Of a stretch of DNA of 64,000 bases, positions 1 to 7,418 are shown piece by piece. The translations under genes were made by a program, and so were the position numbers. Below the pieces are notes generated by a model. It was not told where the DNA came from. It searched no databases and saw only the letters and a list, made by a program, of their open reading frames with translations. The DNA is taken from assembly GCA_934593275.1 (NCBI GenBank), contig CAKTQE010000003.1:29439-93438 (forward strand). Reading direction: 5' to 3'. Position 1 is the stretch's first letter. Every line of letters begins with the position of its first letter. Origin of the DNA: an uncultured Oscillospiraceae bacterium (GTDB lineage: Bacteria; Bacillota; Clostridia; Oscillospirales; Oscillospiraceae).

Positions 1-1
1 T

Positions 2-178
2 CTGGGAACCCTTTCTCTGGAAGTGTTCAGGGCCTTGAACCATATGCTGACAGACCTGAAAATGGACTGCAAGGCCTGTGAGTGGAAAATTGTCTGCGAT
101 GAGGTGGAGGGCATGAAGACCCTGCACCAGGAGCGGCTTAGCAAGGAGCAAAAGAATAAACAGGAGGAATTATCTTGA
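2..178 (+). CDS. C-terminal end of an unidentified cysteine-containing protein (partial)
   Basis: An open frame enters from the left edge and stops at TGA 176-178, giving the last 58 residues of a protein. It contains a C-x2-C-x5-C cluster (CKACEWKIVC) followed by an acidic segment and a charged Lys/Gln/Glu tail. The cysteine spacing suggests a metal or Fe-S site near the C-terminus, but I do not recognise the family. The stop overlaps the TTG start of the next gene (175), so the two are probably translationally coupled and in one operon with the flavin reductase. The real start lies outside the window. Confidence 0.6.
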   Translation: MGTLSLEVFRALNHMLTDLKMDCKACEWKIVCDEVEGMKTLHQERLSKEQKNKQEELS

Positions 179-2457
179 GTAATTTTAGGGTAGACCCTGA
201 AATCCAGGAACTTTGCGACAGCTTTGGCAACTGGTTTCAGGATGGGTGCAAAAATCAGGCGGGCAACGCCGCCAAGATGACCAGGGAGCTTTACCCCTAT
301 ACGTCCATCTTCTCTCCCATCCGGGTGAACCGCCTGACCATCAAAAACCGTGTGGTCATGGCCCCTATGGGAAACCTGATGATGGCCGAGGAGCATGGCC
401 GCCCCAATGAAAAAATGATCCAGTATTTCCTGGCCCGGGCCAAGGGCGGCGTGGGTCTGCTGACCTCCGGCCTGGTACCTATCAGTGACGGCATTGATAA
501 CACGGTGCAGGAGCCGGATAAGAAAGTCATGATGCCCCGGATCAGTCCCGCCCGTACCCTGATGTCCGGTTGGAGAGACCTGGCCCAGGGCTGCCATGCC
601 TACGGCTCCCGGTTCTTCATTCAGCTGACTCCGGGTCTGGGCCGTGTCGGTCCCCCCACTTGCCTGGTACAGCAGCATAAGTTCCCGGTGTCCGCTTCAT
701 TTAATCCCAACTTCTACATTCCGGAAGTACCCTGTATGCGGCTGACGGACCACAGCCTGAACAAAATCATCAAAAATGCCGGTCAGGCTGCCGCCGATGC
801 AAAGGAATGCCTGATTGACGGCGTGTACCTCCACGGCCACGAGGGCTATCTTCTGGAGCAGATGACCAACAAGGCATTCAACCACCGGAAGATGGGCAAA
901 TTCGCGGACTGGCAGCGGTTCGGCATTGACATGGTCAAGGAAATCCGGAACCGTGTGGGACCTAACTATCCCATTATGTACCGCATTGATTTGTCCCTGG
1001 CTCTGAACGAGACCTACGGCGAGAGCGGTATGGACCGGGTAAACTCCCTGAAAAAGTTCAAGAATGGCCGCAATATTGCGGAGACCCTGAATTATATGGA
1101 GAACCTGGTGAAAGCCGGTGTGGACCTGTTTGACGTGGATATCGGCTGCTATGACAACTGGTGGCTGCCCCATCCCCCCGCGGGGATGCCTGCGGGCTGC
1201 TTCCTGGATGTGTCCAAAATCGTCAAGGACCACTTTGAAAAGAACAAGATTTTGTCCAATGCCGGTATTCCCGTGCCTGTGGTGGCGGTGGGCAAGCTGG
1301 GCTACCCCGATGTTTCCGAGCGGGCCATCCGGGAGGGCATGTGCGATATGGTTATGCTGGGCCGTCCGCTGCTGGCAGACCCTGAGTGGTGCAACAAAGC
1401 CTATGCCGGTGACGTAGACAAGATTTGCCCCTGCATCGGCTGCCAGGAGGGCTGTGTCAACGAGTTTGTGGAGGGTGGCCACATCCAGTGCGCCGTCAAC
1501 GCCAGAACCGGCTTTGAAGAAATCATTCCGGAAATCCCGCCCAGAGCGGAGAAGCCCAAGAAAATCGGCGTGGTAGGCGGCGGCCCTGCCGGTATCGTCT
1601 TTGCGGTGAATGCCGCCAAGCGGGGCCATACTGTGGAACTGTTGGAGCGGAGTGACCGGCTGGGTGGCCGTGTGGTTCCCGGCAGCGTTCCGGCCATCAA
1701 GTTTGATTTCGCCAACTATCTGGAATGGCTCCATAACCAGGTGAAAGAGGCGGAAGCAAACTACAATTTCACCCTGAAAATGAATACGCCTGTGGACAAG
1801 GACTATCTGGCAGCCCAGAAATACGATACCATCGTCTTTGCCATGGGTACCAAGAACGCGTTCCCGCCCATCCCCGGCATTGACAAGGTGAAGACCGTCC
1901 AGGCGGTAGACCTGCTGGTACATCCGGAACTGATGGATGGGGCCAAGAAAGTGGTGGTCTGCGGCGGCGGCGTTGTGGGCTGCGAAACGGCCTACTGGCT
2001 GAGCTATGAACACGGCAAGGACGTGAAGGTCATCGAAATGATGAAGAACTTCATGGAAGGTGTCTGCACCGCCAACCGGGGCCATCTGCTGCACTATATG
2101 GAGGGCAGGGTAGAGCTGATCAACTGCGCCCGGGTCACCTCCTTTGAGCCGGGGAAGGTCCATTATAACCGCAACGTCTCCAAGGGCGTTCCCAACCCCT
2201 ACAATACCTGGCAGCCCCTGCTGCCACCCAACATTCCCAATCCCATGGAAAAGAAGTTGGGAACGGAGACCCAGGACTTTACGGCTGAGGCCGACCTGAT
2301 CGTTCTGGCCATGGGTGGCCGTCCGGATGACGCGTTGTATGTGGAGGCCCTGCGGGGCAACCTGGCACCGGAGATCTGCAACATCGGTGACAGCTTCGCC
2401 GGTGGCAGAGTTCTGGAAGCCAACCGCGCGGCTTTCCGTCTGGCACAGCGTATCTGA
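175..2457 (+). CDS. Old-yellow-enzyme family Fe-S/FAD NAD(P)H:enoate reductase (FadH/BaiCD-like)
   Basis: The 760-residue protein has the layout of 2,4-dienoyl-CoA reductase and related 2-enoate and bile-acid reductases. An FMN TIM barrel comes first, with HGHEGYLLEQMTNKAFNHR near residue 220. A 4Fe-4S site follows (C420, C423, C427, C439, spacing C-x2-C-x3-C-x11-C). FAD (VVGGGPAGI, about 466) and NAD(P) (VVVCGGGVVG, about 593) Rossmann motifs come last. The family reduces activated C=C bonds of enoates, enoyl-CoAs or steroid-like substrates; the substrate here cannot be read from sequence. It is longer than the usual roughly 670 residues, partly from about 40 extra residues before the barrel. 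The start is TTG at 175, with AGGAGG eight bases upstream, overlapping the previous stop. Confidence 0.9.
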   Translation: MSNFRVDPEIQELCDSFGNWFQDGCKNQAGNAAKMTRELYPYTSIFSPIRVNRLTIKNRVVMAPMGNLMMAEEHGRPNEKMIQYFLARAKGGVGLLTSGLVPISDGIDNTVQEPDKKVMMPRISPARTLMSGWRDLAQGCHAYGSRFFIQLTPGLGRVGPPTCLVQQHKFPVSASFNPNFYIPEVPCMRLTDHSLNKIIKNAGQAAADAKECLIDGVYLHGHEGYLLEQMTNKAFNHRKMGKFADWQRFGIDMVKEIRNRVGPNYPIMYRIDLSLALNETYGESGMDRVNSLKKFKNGRNIAETLNYMENLVKAGVDLFDVDIGCYDNWWLPHPPAGMPAGCFLDVSKIVKDHFEKNKILSNAGIPVPVVAVGKLGYPDVSERAIREGMCDMVMLGRPLLADPEWCNKAYAGDVDKICPCIGCQEGCVNEFVEGGHIQCAVNARTGFEEIIPEIPPRAEKPKKIGVVGGGPAGIVFAVNAAKRGHTVELLERSDRLGGRVVPGSVPAIKFDFANYLEWLHNQVKEAEANYNFTLKMNTPVDKDYLAAQKYDTIVFAMGTKNAFPPIPGIDKVKTVQAVDLLVHPELMDGAKKVVVCGGGVVGCETAYWLSYEHGKDVKVIEMMKNFMEGVCTANRGHLLHYMEGRVELINCARVTSFEPGKVHYNRNVSKGVPNPYNTWQPLLPPNIPNPMEKKLGTETQDFTAEADLIVLAMGGRPDDALYVEALRGNLAPEICNIGDSFAGGRVLEANRAAFRLAQRI

Positions 2458-2482
2458 TTCTTTTAGACAGGTTCAAAAAAAG

Positions 2483-2520
2483 GAAGCCACATCGGTTCAA
2501 CAGGGCTGATGTGGCTTCTT
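2483..2520 (+). terminator. Rho-independent terminator after the flavin reductase
   Basis: GAAGCCACATC pairs with GATGTGGCTTC (11 bp) around a 14-base loop, followed by a short T-rich run. It lies 25 bases after the stop codon at 2457. Confidence 0.8.
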
Positions 2521-2566
2521 TGCGGTGGACGCCGGAAATTCCAAAAACGAATTTGTGAAAAAAGTG

Positions 2567-2595
2567 TTGACAAACGGAGAACCCCGTTGTATAAT
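2567..2595 (+). promoter_or_regulatory. Consensus sigma-70 type promoter for the tRNA pair
   Basis: TTGACA at 2567-2572 and TATAAT at 2590-2595 are both perfect and are separated by 17 bases. The first tRNA begins 36 bases after the -10 box. Confidence 0.9.
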
Positions 2596-2631
2596 ACCCA
2601 AGCTGTCAGCGAGACAGCGCATCGCAAAGAT

Positions 2632-2707
<76 letters not shown>

Positions 2708-2733
2708 TATTACCTGAAATTTTTCAGGTAATA
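2708..2733 (+). repeat. Perfect 12-bp inverted repeat between the two tRNAs
   Basis: TATTACCTGAAA and TTTCAGGTAATA are exact reverse complements separated by only two bases. They begin right after the CCA of tRNA-Phe and end three bases before tRNA-Gly. It may be a transcript processing hairpin; there is no clean T tract of the intrinsic terminator kind. Confidence 0.85.
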
Positions 2734-2736
2734 GAT

Positions 2737-2812
2737 GCGGGTGTAGCTCATCCGGTAGAGCGCCACCTTGCCAAGGTGGAGGTAGCGAGTTCGAGCCTCG
2801 TCACCCGCTCCA
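2737..2812 (+). tRNA. tRNA-Gly (GCC)
   Basis: A 76-base cloverleaf. The acceptor GCGGGTG pairs with CACCCGC, the anticodon stem is CCACC/GGTGG with loop TTGCCAA (anticodon GCC), and the T loop is TTCGAGC. CCA is encoded at 2810-2812. It is co-transcribed with tRNA-Phe. Confidence 0.97.
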
Positions 2813-2818
2813 AACATG

Positions 2819-2848
2819 AGAGATCTGCGAAAGCGGGTCTCTTTTTTT
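2819..2848 (+). terminator. Terminator of the tRNA operon
   Basis: AGAGATC pairs with GGTCTCT (one G-U) around a 10-base loop and runs directly into seven T residues, immediately downstream of tRNA-Gly. Confidence 0.8.
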
Positions 2849-2880
2849 GTTGGCATGATGAAATCTGAAATCCGCCTCCC

Positions 2881-2929
2881 AAAAAAAACGGGAAGCCCAG
2901 GCTCCGCTTTTGGCGAAACCGGGCTTCCC
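2881..2929 (-). terminator. Terminator of the membrane protein gene (minus strand)
   Basis: GGGAAGCCC and GGGCTTCCC form a 9-bp stem. Read on the minus strand it is followed by a run of eight T residues, 58 bases after the stop of the gene at 2987-3988. Confidence 0.85.
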
Positions 2930-2986
2930 TGGTTCTGTAAATATTCGATTCCGGAAAAAACCTGATGGAGACCGCTACGGGGATTT

Positions 2987-3988
2987 TCACATCTGGAAAA
3001 TGTTTCCCAGAACCGCGCCGCCCTGGTCATCTTCTTTGGGCTTTAGTTCCCCATAGGCCAGGGCATAGGTCACATTCAGCTTGTTATACAGCCGATAATA
3101 CAGAAAAAAGTTGGCGGCCAGGGAGAGCAGGGCAAAGAGGTAGAAAGATACATTGCTGCTCAGGGGCAGGGTAATGCCCGCAAAGGACAGCAGCCAGTCC
3201 CCATAGGCCAGGGCGTTGGCCAAAAACAGCAGCACATAGTACCACCAGAAGCTTAAATCCAGCCGGAACAGCCCAAAGCGGCTGCCCCGCATCATCTGGC
3301 GGCTTTCCCGCAGGGCATACAACGCACCAGCCTCCGGGTGATCCAGAAGCACAAAGTCCGCCATCCGGTAGCGGTACACAATGGGCAGCACAAAGGCCAG
3401 GAACACCACTAGGAAAATCCCCAGAATGGGCAGCATCAGCCAGGACAGCTGGTCTAATGCGGCGGCATCAATTTGAATGGTGCCGCTGCCGCCCAAAAGA
3501 CTGCCGCCTGAGAGATAAGGCTCCAGCATTTGGGTGAAGCTGTCAGAAAGAGGCGACAGGAGGAACACCATAATGGACAGGTAAAAGGCGGCCATGCTGG
3601 CCCCCAGAATGATGCATCCCTGCAATAGCTTCATTCGAACCAGCGGCCAGAACCGCTCAAAGCCGGTCCGCAGAGCATTCCGGGAGGCGTACTGCCCCCG
3701 GCTGATCCGGAGCATCCCCCCTGCGTAGCCAAAGCCCAGGCAAAGGGTGAGGATGCTGCACACCACCGGCAGAAAGGTGGATACCGTAGACAGGAAAGAG
3801 CGGAAGCCCATATTGGCCAGCCCTCCCGTATTGGCGATCTGGCTGGACACCAGGTCCTGCAGCAGCAGATTTATAAGACCGATGCCGATGACCAAACCGC
3901 TGTAAAGCAGCACGATTTGCCGTTGATTCTGGGCCGCTGCCAATTTTTGCGATGCCGTTTGTTTCAGTTCACGGCTTTGAAACGTCAT
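2987..3988 (-). CDS. Polytopic membrane protein, DUF975-like
   Basis: A 333-residue integral membrane protein with about six hydrophobic segments. It starts with a charged stretch (SRELKQTASQKL) of the kind seen in DUF975 proteins and carries the segment ALRESRQMMRGSRFGLFRLD, which resembles the conserved middle of that family. Its function is unknown. The frame opens at 3997, but GGAGG abuts that ATG with no spacing, whereas it lies 9 bases from the ATG at 3988, so I chose 3988. It has its own promoter and terminator and is transcribed away from the HTH regulator at 4171, which may control it. Confidence 0.75.
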   Translation of the reverse strand: MTFQSRELKQTASQKLAAAQNQRQIVLLYSGLVIGIGLINLLLQDLVSSQIANTGGLANMGFRSFLSTVSTFLPVVCSILTLCLGFGYAGGMLRISRGQYASRNALRTGFERFWPLVRMKLLQGCIILGASMAAFYLSIMVFLLSPLSDSFTQMLEPYLSGGSLLGGSGTIQIDAAALDQLSWLMLPILGIFLVVFLAFVLPIVYRYRMADFVLLDHPEAGALYALRESRQMMRGSRFGLFRLDLSFWWYYVLLFLANALAYGDWLLSFAGITLPLSSNVSFYLFALLSLAANFFLYYRLYNKLNVTYALAYGELKPKEDDQGGAVLGNIFQM

Positions 3989-4020
3989 AAATTCCATCCT
4001 CCATTTGATTCATTATTACA

Positions 4021-4049
4021 GTTATAACCCAAAGGGGACAAAATAGCAA
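4021..4049 (-). promoter_or_regulatory. Promoter of the DUF975-like gene
   Basis: On the minus strand TTGCTA (4049-4044) and TATAAC (4026-4021) are separated by 17 bases, about 33 bases upstream of the start at 3988. Confidence 0.6.
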
Positions 4050-4088
4050 ATGAATTTTTTGTGTTCGATGGATTTTGACCGCTGTATC

Positions 4089-4097
4089 TGCTATAAT
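4089..4097 (+). promoter_or_regulatory. Extended -10 element (TGCTATAAT) before the HTH regulator
   Basis: TGCTATAAT matches an extended -10 box. No good -35 is present at 17 bases. It lies 73 bases before the GTG start at 4171 and diverges from the promoter at 4021-4049. Confidence 0.5.
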
Positions 4098-4170
4098 CAA
4101 AGGAAACTCTGATGAAACCCCAATCGTAGTCGATTCATTCAGAGCTTCCCAACAAAAAGGAGGGGCCAAT

Positions 4171-4959
4171 GTGAAACTAGGCGCGCGTATCAAACAGGCC
4201 CGGCTGGAAGCGGGGCTGAGCCAGCGGGAGCTGTGCGGAGACCGGATCACCCGGAATATGCTCTCTCAAATCGAGCATGGTACCGCCAGCCCATCCATGC
4301 AGACCCTACGGTATTTGGCCGAACGCCTGGAAAAACCTATAAGTTTCTTCCTGGAAGAATCGGCGGTAACACCCAATCAGATATTGATGGCCAAGGCCAG
4401 ACAGGCCTACAGCCGGGGAAACGGCCGGGAGGCCCTGCTTGCCCTGGAGGATTACAGCGGCCCGGATGAGGCCCTGGACTGGGAACAGGGTCTACTGGGT
4501 TTCCTGTGCTGCCTGGAGCAGGCGGAAAAAAATCTGTCCCAGGGCCGGGAACCTGTGGCGGAAAAGCTGCTGTCTCAGACCTTTCTGTATGACAGCCCCT
4601 ATATTACCCCGGAGCTGGCCCAGCGTCGGGACCAATTGAGCTTTCGCCTTGGAAAAAAAGACATGCCCCAGAGTTTCCCCTCCCTGGATGAGGAACTGCT
4701 GCGCCGTGCCGAGTCTGCTCTGGCAGAGGGAAACACGGAGCGCGCCAACAGCCTTTTGGAAGCAACGGAGACCCGGGACGAAAGATATTACTTTTTCAGC
4801 GGCAGAATCCTGTTTTTGCAGAAAAACTACAGAGCAGCCAGGGACGCCTTTTTAGAATCCGAGTCCCGGGGGAAAAACTGTGACGACTTTTTGGAGATTT
4901 GCTATCGGGAACTGGGGGATTATAAAAGTGCCTATGCCTACGCCAGAAAACAAAAATAA
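4171..4959 (+). CDS. XRE-family HTH transcriptional regulator with TPR-like C-terminal region
   Basis: A 262-residue protein. Residues 1-60 form a Cro/C1-type helix-turn-helix (GARIKQARLEAGLSQRELC, then MLSQIEHGTASPS). The rest is helical and TPR-like, as in regulators whose repeats bind a peptide or partner protein. The frame is open back to 4075, but AAGGAGG at 4157-4163 lies 7 bases from GTG 4171 and the protein from there begins exactly like other XRE regulators. It is divergent from the DUF975-like gene and directly upstream of the polysaccharide locus, so it may regulate either; the target is inference. Confidence 0.85.
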   Translation: MKLGARIKQARLEAGLSQRELCGDRITRNMLSQIEHGTASPSMQTLRYLAERLEKPISFFLEESAVTPNQILMAKARQAYSRGNGREALLALEDYSGPDEALDWEQGLLGFLCCLEQAEKNLSQGREPVAEKLLSQTFLYDSPYITPELAQRRDQLSFRLGKKDMPQSFPSLDEELLRRAESALAEGNTERANSLLEATETRDERYYFFSGRILFLQKNYRAARDAFLESESRGKNCDDFLEICYRELGDYKSAYAYARKQK

Positions 4960-5017
4960 CCGGGAAACTCCGTAAAAAAGCGTTTCTCCTGAAAAAAGCA
5001 ACAATTATATGGATGGT

Positions 5018-5048
5018 TTCTTCAAAAAAATATAAATTTTTTGAAGAA
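5018..5048 (+). repeat. Perfect 12-bp inverted repeat upstream of the polysaccharide locus
   Basis: TTCTTCAAAAAA and TTTTTTGAAGAA are exact reverse complements around a 7-base loop. They lie 58 bases after the regulator stop and 26 bases upstream of the -35 box of the locus promoter. It could be an operator or a weak terminator of the regulator gene. Confidence 0.75.
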
Positions 5049-5073
5049 TGTGTGCAATTTATGGGAATAGAAC

Positions 5074-5101
5074 TTGAAAATATCGCGCAATGCGGTAGAA
5101 T
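5074..5101 (+). promoter_or_regulatory. Candidate promoter of the 26-kb polysaccharide locus
   Basis: TTGAAA (5074-5079) and TAGAAT (5096-5101) are separated by 16 bases. They leave a leader of about 110 bases before the ATG at 5215. Confidence 0.55.
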
Positions 5102-5214
5102 ATACCGGAATATGGTGTGATGAAAAAAAGTCGGTGCGCCGTTTCCTTTGGAGCCGCCGACCAAACCAGGCCGAAATGAGAAAAGATGGGCCTGAGAGGA
5201 GTGAAGAACCAAAC

Positions 5215-7167
5215 ATGACAAGAGGAAAAGTCCGCTGGCCGCTGGTGGTCTATGATGTGCTGATTCTGCTGGCGGTGGATGTTCTCCTTCTGGGATTCTA
5301 TCGAAGCAACGAAAGCCTTTCCTGGAGCGGTGTGGCGTTCCATACCATTGTCTCCTTTGTATGTGTTTTTTCTGCCAGATGTATCGGGAATATTTACCAG
5401 CAGATTTGGCGTTATGGCGGCATTCAATGCTATATTCGGCTCCTGCTGGTGGATGCCGCTGGGTTCCTGGTGTTTCTTGCCATCGAACTGGGCGTCCGGG
5501 TCTACTACCCCATTGAGCAGGTGACTTTTGCCCGACTGGTTTCCATTTCCAGTATCAATTTGTTGATGTCTCTGTCCATGCGGATGTTCTACCGGTACGC
5601 CTTTAAGTGCGGAACGGAGGACACATCCATGGGCAGATTCTTGCGGATTTGTCTGCGCATTTTCGCCGGTGAGGAAATGATCCACGAGGTGGACAGGGAA
5701 AAGCGAATCAAGGTCGCCATCATCGGCGCGGGCCGTGTGGGCGTGAATCTGGCGGAAGAACTGCTTGCGAACAGTGCTTCCAGCTATGTACCCAGATGTT
5801 TTGTGGATTCCAACGATGAGAAAGCCGGTAAGGAAATTCATGGCATTCCCGTATGGAAAGAAGATGACGGAACGGTTGAGCGGCTTCACAAAGTAGAGGT
5901 TCAGGAGGTGGTGTTTGCCATCCCCAATATGAACGATGAGAAAAAGCGCAGCCTCTGCAAAATGTACATGGATGGCGGATTCAAGGTCAAGGTCTATGAT
6001 TATCCCGTGATCCAGAGTGCCGGACAAAAGCGGCACCTCCGGGATTTTGATATTGAGGAACTATTGTTCCGCAAGCCCATTACCATTTCTGATCCCCGCA
6101 CCAGTGCCTATTATCGGGATAAGGTAGTCCTGATCACCGGCGGTGGCGGTTCCATAGGCTCAGAACTGTGCCGCCAGTTGGCAAAAATGGAACCCCGGCA
6201 GATCATTCTCCTGGACATTTACGAGAACGGGGTATATGATATTCAGCAGGAATTGAAAATCGCCTATGGTGAACAGCTGAATTTGCAGCTGGAAATCTGT
6301 TCCATTACCAATCGCAGAGCTTTGGAGCGGGTTTTTGTCCGTTATAAGCCCCAAATCGTCATCAACGCCGCGGCCCATAAGCATGTGCCGTTGATGGAAA
6401 AGAACTGCGTTGAAGCGATTTATAATAATGTATTCGGCACCCGAAACCTGATCGACTGCTGTGAGGCTTACGGGGCGGAGCGAATGATGATGGTCTCCAC
6501 AGACAAGGCGGTAAACCCCACCAACGTTATGGGTGCCACCAAGAGAATGTGCGAAATGCTGGTCCAAAGCGCGGCCACCTGGGGGCGGGTCAATTACAGT
6601 GCCACCCGGTTTGGAAACGTCCTTGGTTCTGCCGGTTCCGTCATTCCTCTTTTTAAGCGGCAGATCGCCAGCGGCGGACCTGTGACGCTGACGGACAAAC
6701 GGATCATCCGCTACTTTATGACCATCCCGGAAGCTTCCCAGCTGGTGCTGGAATCCGGCCCCATGGCCAAAAACGGAGAGATGTTCGTGCTGGATATGGG
6801 CCAGCCGGTGAAAATTCTGGAATTGGCGGAGAACATGATCCGCCTCTCCGGTGCCCAGGGCATTGAAATCATGGAAACCGGTCTGCGGCCCGGTGAAAAG
6901 CTTTATGAGGAGCTTCTGGTAAAAACCGAGGAACTGGATAAAACGGACAATCGCCTGATTTTCATTGAAAAGGATTGCCCCCTACCCCGGGAGGAGATGG
7001 ACCGCCGCATGGAACTTTTAGCCCGGGCTGTGGAGAGCGGCAGCGATGCCAAGGCCCGAAAGGCCCTCAAACAGGCAGTACCCACCTACCGTTCCCCGGA
7101 GGAGGTCAACGCCAGTGCGGAGCAGTCTGAGGAAATGAAAATGCAGCGGGAAACCGTCTGCGTGTGA
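5215..7167 (+). CDS. Membrane-anchored nucleotide-sugar 4,6-dehydratase (CapD/PglF/FlaA1-like)
   Basis: A 650-residue protein of the full-length CapD/PglF type. It has four N-terminal membrane segments (about 9-27, 41-58, 77-93, 105-125), a first Rossmann-like domain (VAIIGAGRVG, about 167) and a C-terminal SDR dehydratase domain with the NAD motif GGGGSIGSE (about 308) and the family active-site motif T429-D430-K431. The family converts UDP-GlcNAc to a UDP-4-keto-6-deoxyhexose on the cytoplasmic membrane face. Aminotransferase and phospho-sugar transferase domains follow, as in bacillosamine-type pathways. The frame is open to 5074, but AGGAG about 13 bases before ATG 5215 and the usual family N-terminus favour 5215. 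Confidence 0.92.
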   Translation: MTRGKVRWPLVVYDVLILLAVDVLLLGFYRSNESLSWSGVAFHTIVSFVCVFSARCIGNIYQQIWRYGGIQCYIRLLLVDAAGFLVFLAIELGVRVYYPIEQVTFARLVSISSINLLMSLSMRMFYRYAFKCGTEDTSMGRFLRICLRIFAGEEMIHEVDREKRIKVAIIGAGRVGVNLAEELLANSASSYVPRCFVDSNDEKAGKEIHGIPVWKEDDGTVERLHKVEVQEVVFAIPNMNDEKKRSLCKMYMDGGFKVKVYDYPVIQSAGQKRHLRDFDIEELLFRKPITISDPRTSAYYRDKVVLITGGGGSIGSELCRQLAKMEPRQIILLDIYENGVYDIQQELKIAYGEQLNLQLEICSITNRRALERVFVRYKPQIVINAAAHKHVPLMEKNCVEAIYNNVFGTRNLIDCCEAYGAERMMMVSTDKAVNPTNVMGATKRMCEMLVQSAATWGRVNYSATRFGNVLGSAGSVIPLFKRQIASGGPVTLTDKRIIRYFMTIPEASQLVLESGPMAKNGEMFVLDMGQPVKILELAENMIRLSGAQGIEIMETGLRPGEKLYEELLVKTEELDKTDNRLIFIEKDCPLPREEMDRRMELLARAVESGSDAKARKALKQAVPTYRSPEEVNASAEQSEEMKMQRETVCV

Positions 7168-7187
7168 TCAAGACTAGGAGGAAAACG

Positions 7188-7250
7188 ATGGAAGCAGCAA
7201 ACGAAAAAAGAAGGACAAATCTGCGGTTCTTGCTTCTGGCGACACTATGA
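7188..7250 (+). CDS. Short 20-residue ORF with a strong ribosome binding site
   Basis: ATG at 7188 is preceded by AGGAGG with good spacing and codes for MEAANEKRRTNLRFLLLATL before TGA. It sits in the 250-base gap between the dehydratase and the aminotransferase fusion. It could be a leader peptide or the remains of the start of a longer membrane protein: a charged N-terminus is followed by a hydrophobic stretch that is cut off. No function is assigned. Confidence 0.3.
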   Translation: MEAANEKRRTNLRFLLLATL

Positions 7251-7418
7251 TTTGTATTGCGATTTTCGGTTGCTTTCAGGCTCTATAGCAGCCATTAGCC
7301 CATGCGTATGCAGCCTGTGCAGTTTGTGGCATAGGTTGAAAATTGGTTGCAGTGGATCCATTACCGTTTTGCAAAGAGCTTACCCATTCATTTATTGAGA
7401 ATGGAAAGGATGATTGAA

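Noticed and set aside
697-2163. Long open frame (488 codons) on the minus strand opposite the flavin reductase gene
   Set aside because: Its protein has no recognisable motif and is a frame shadow of a clear OYE-type gene; GC-rich coding DNA often leaves such antisense frames open.
5074-5214. Upstream in-frame extension of the dehydratase gene
   Set aside because: It overlaps the predicted promoter, adds 47 residues not seen in the family, and lacks a ribosome binding site; ATG 5215 is better.
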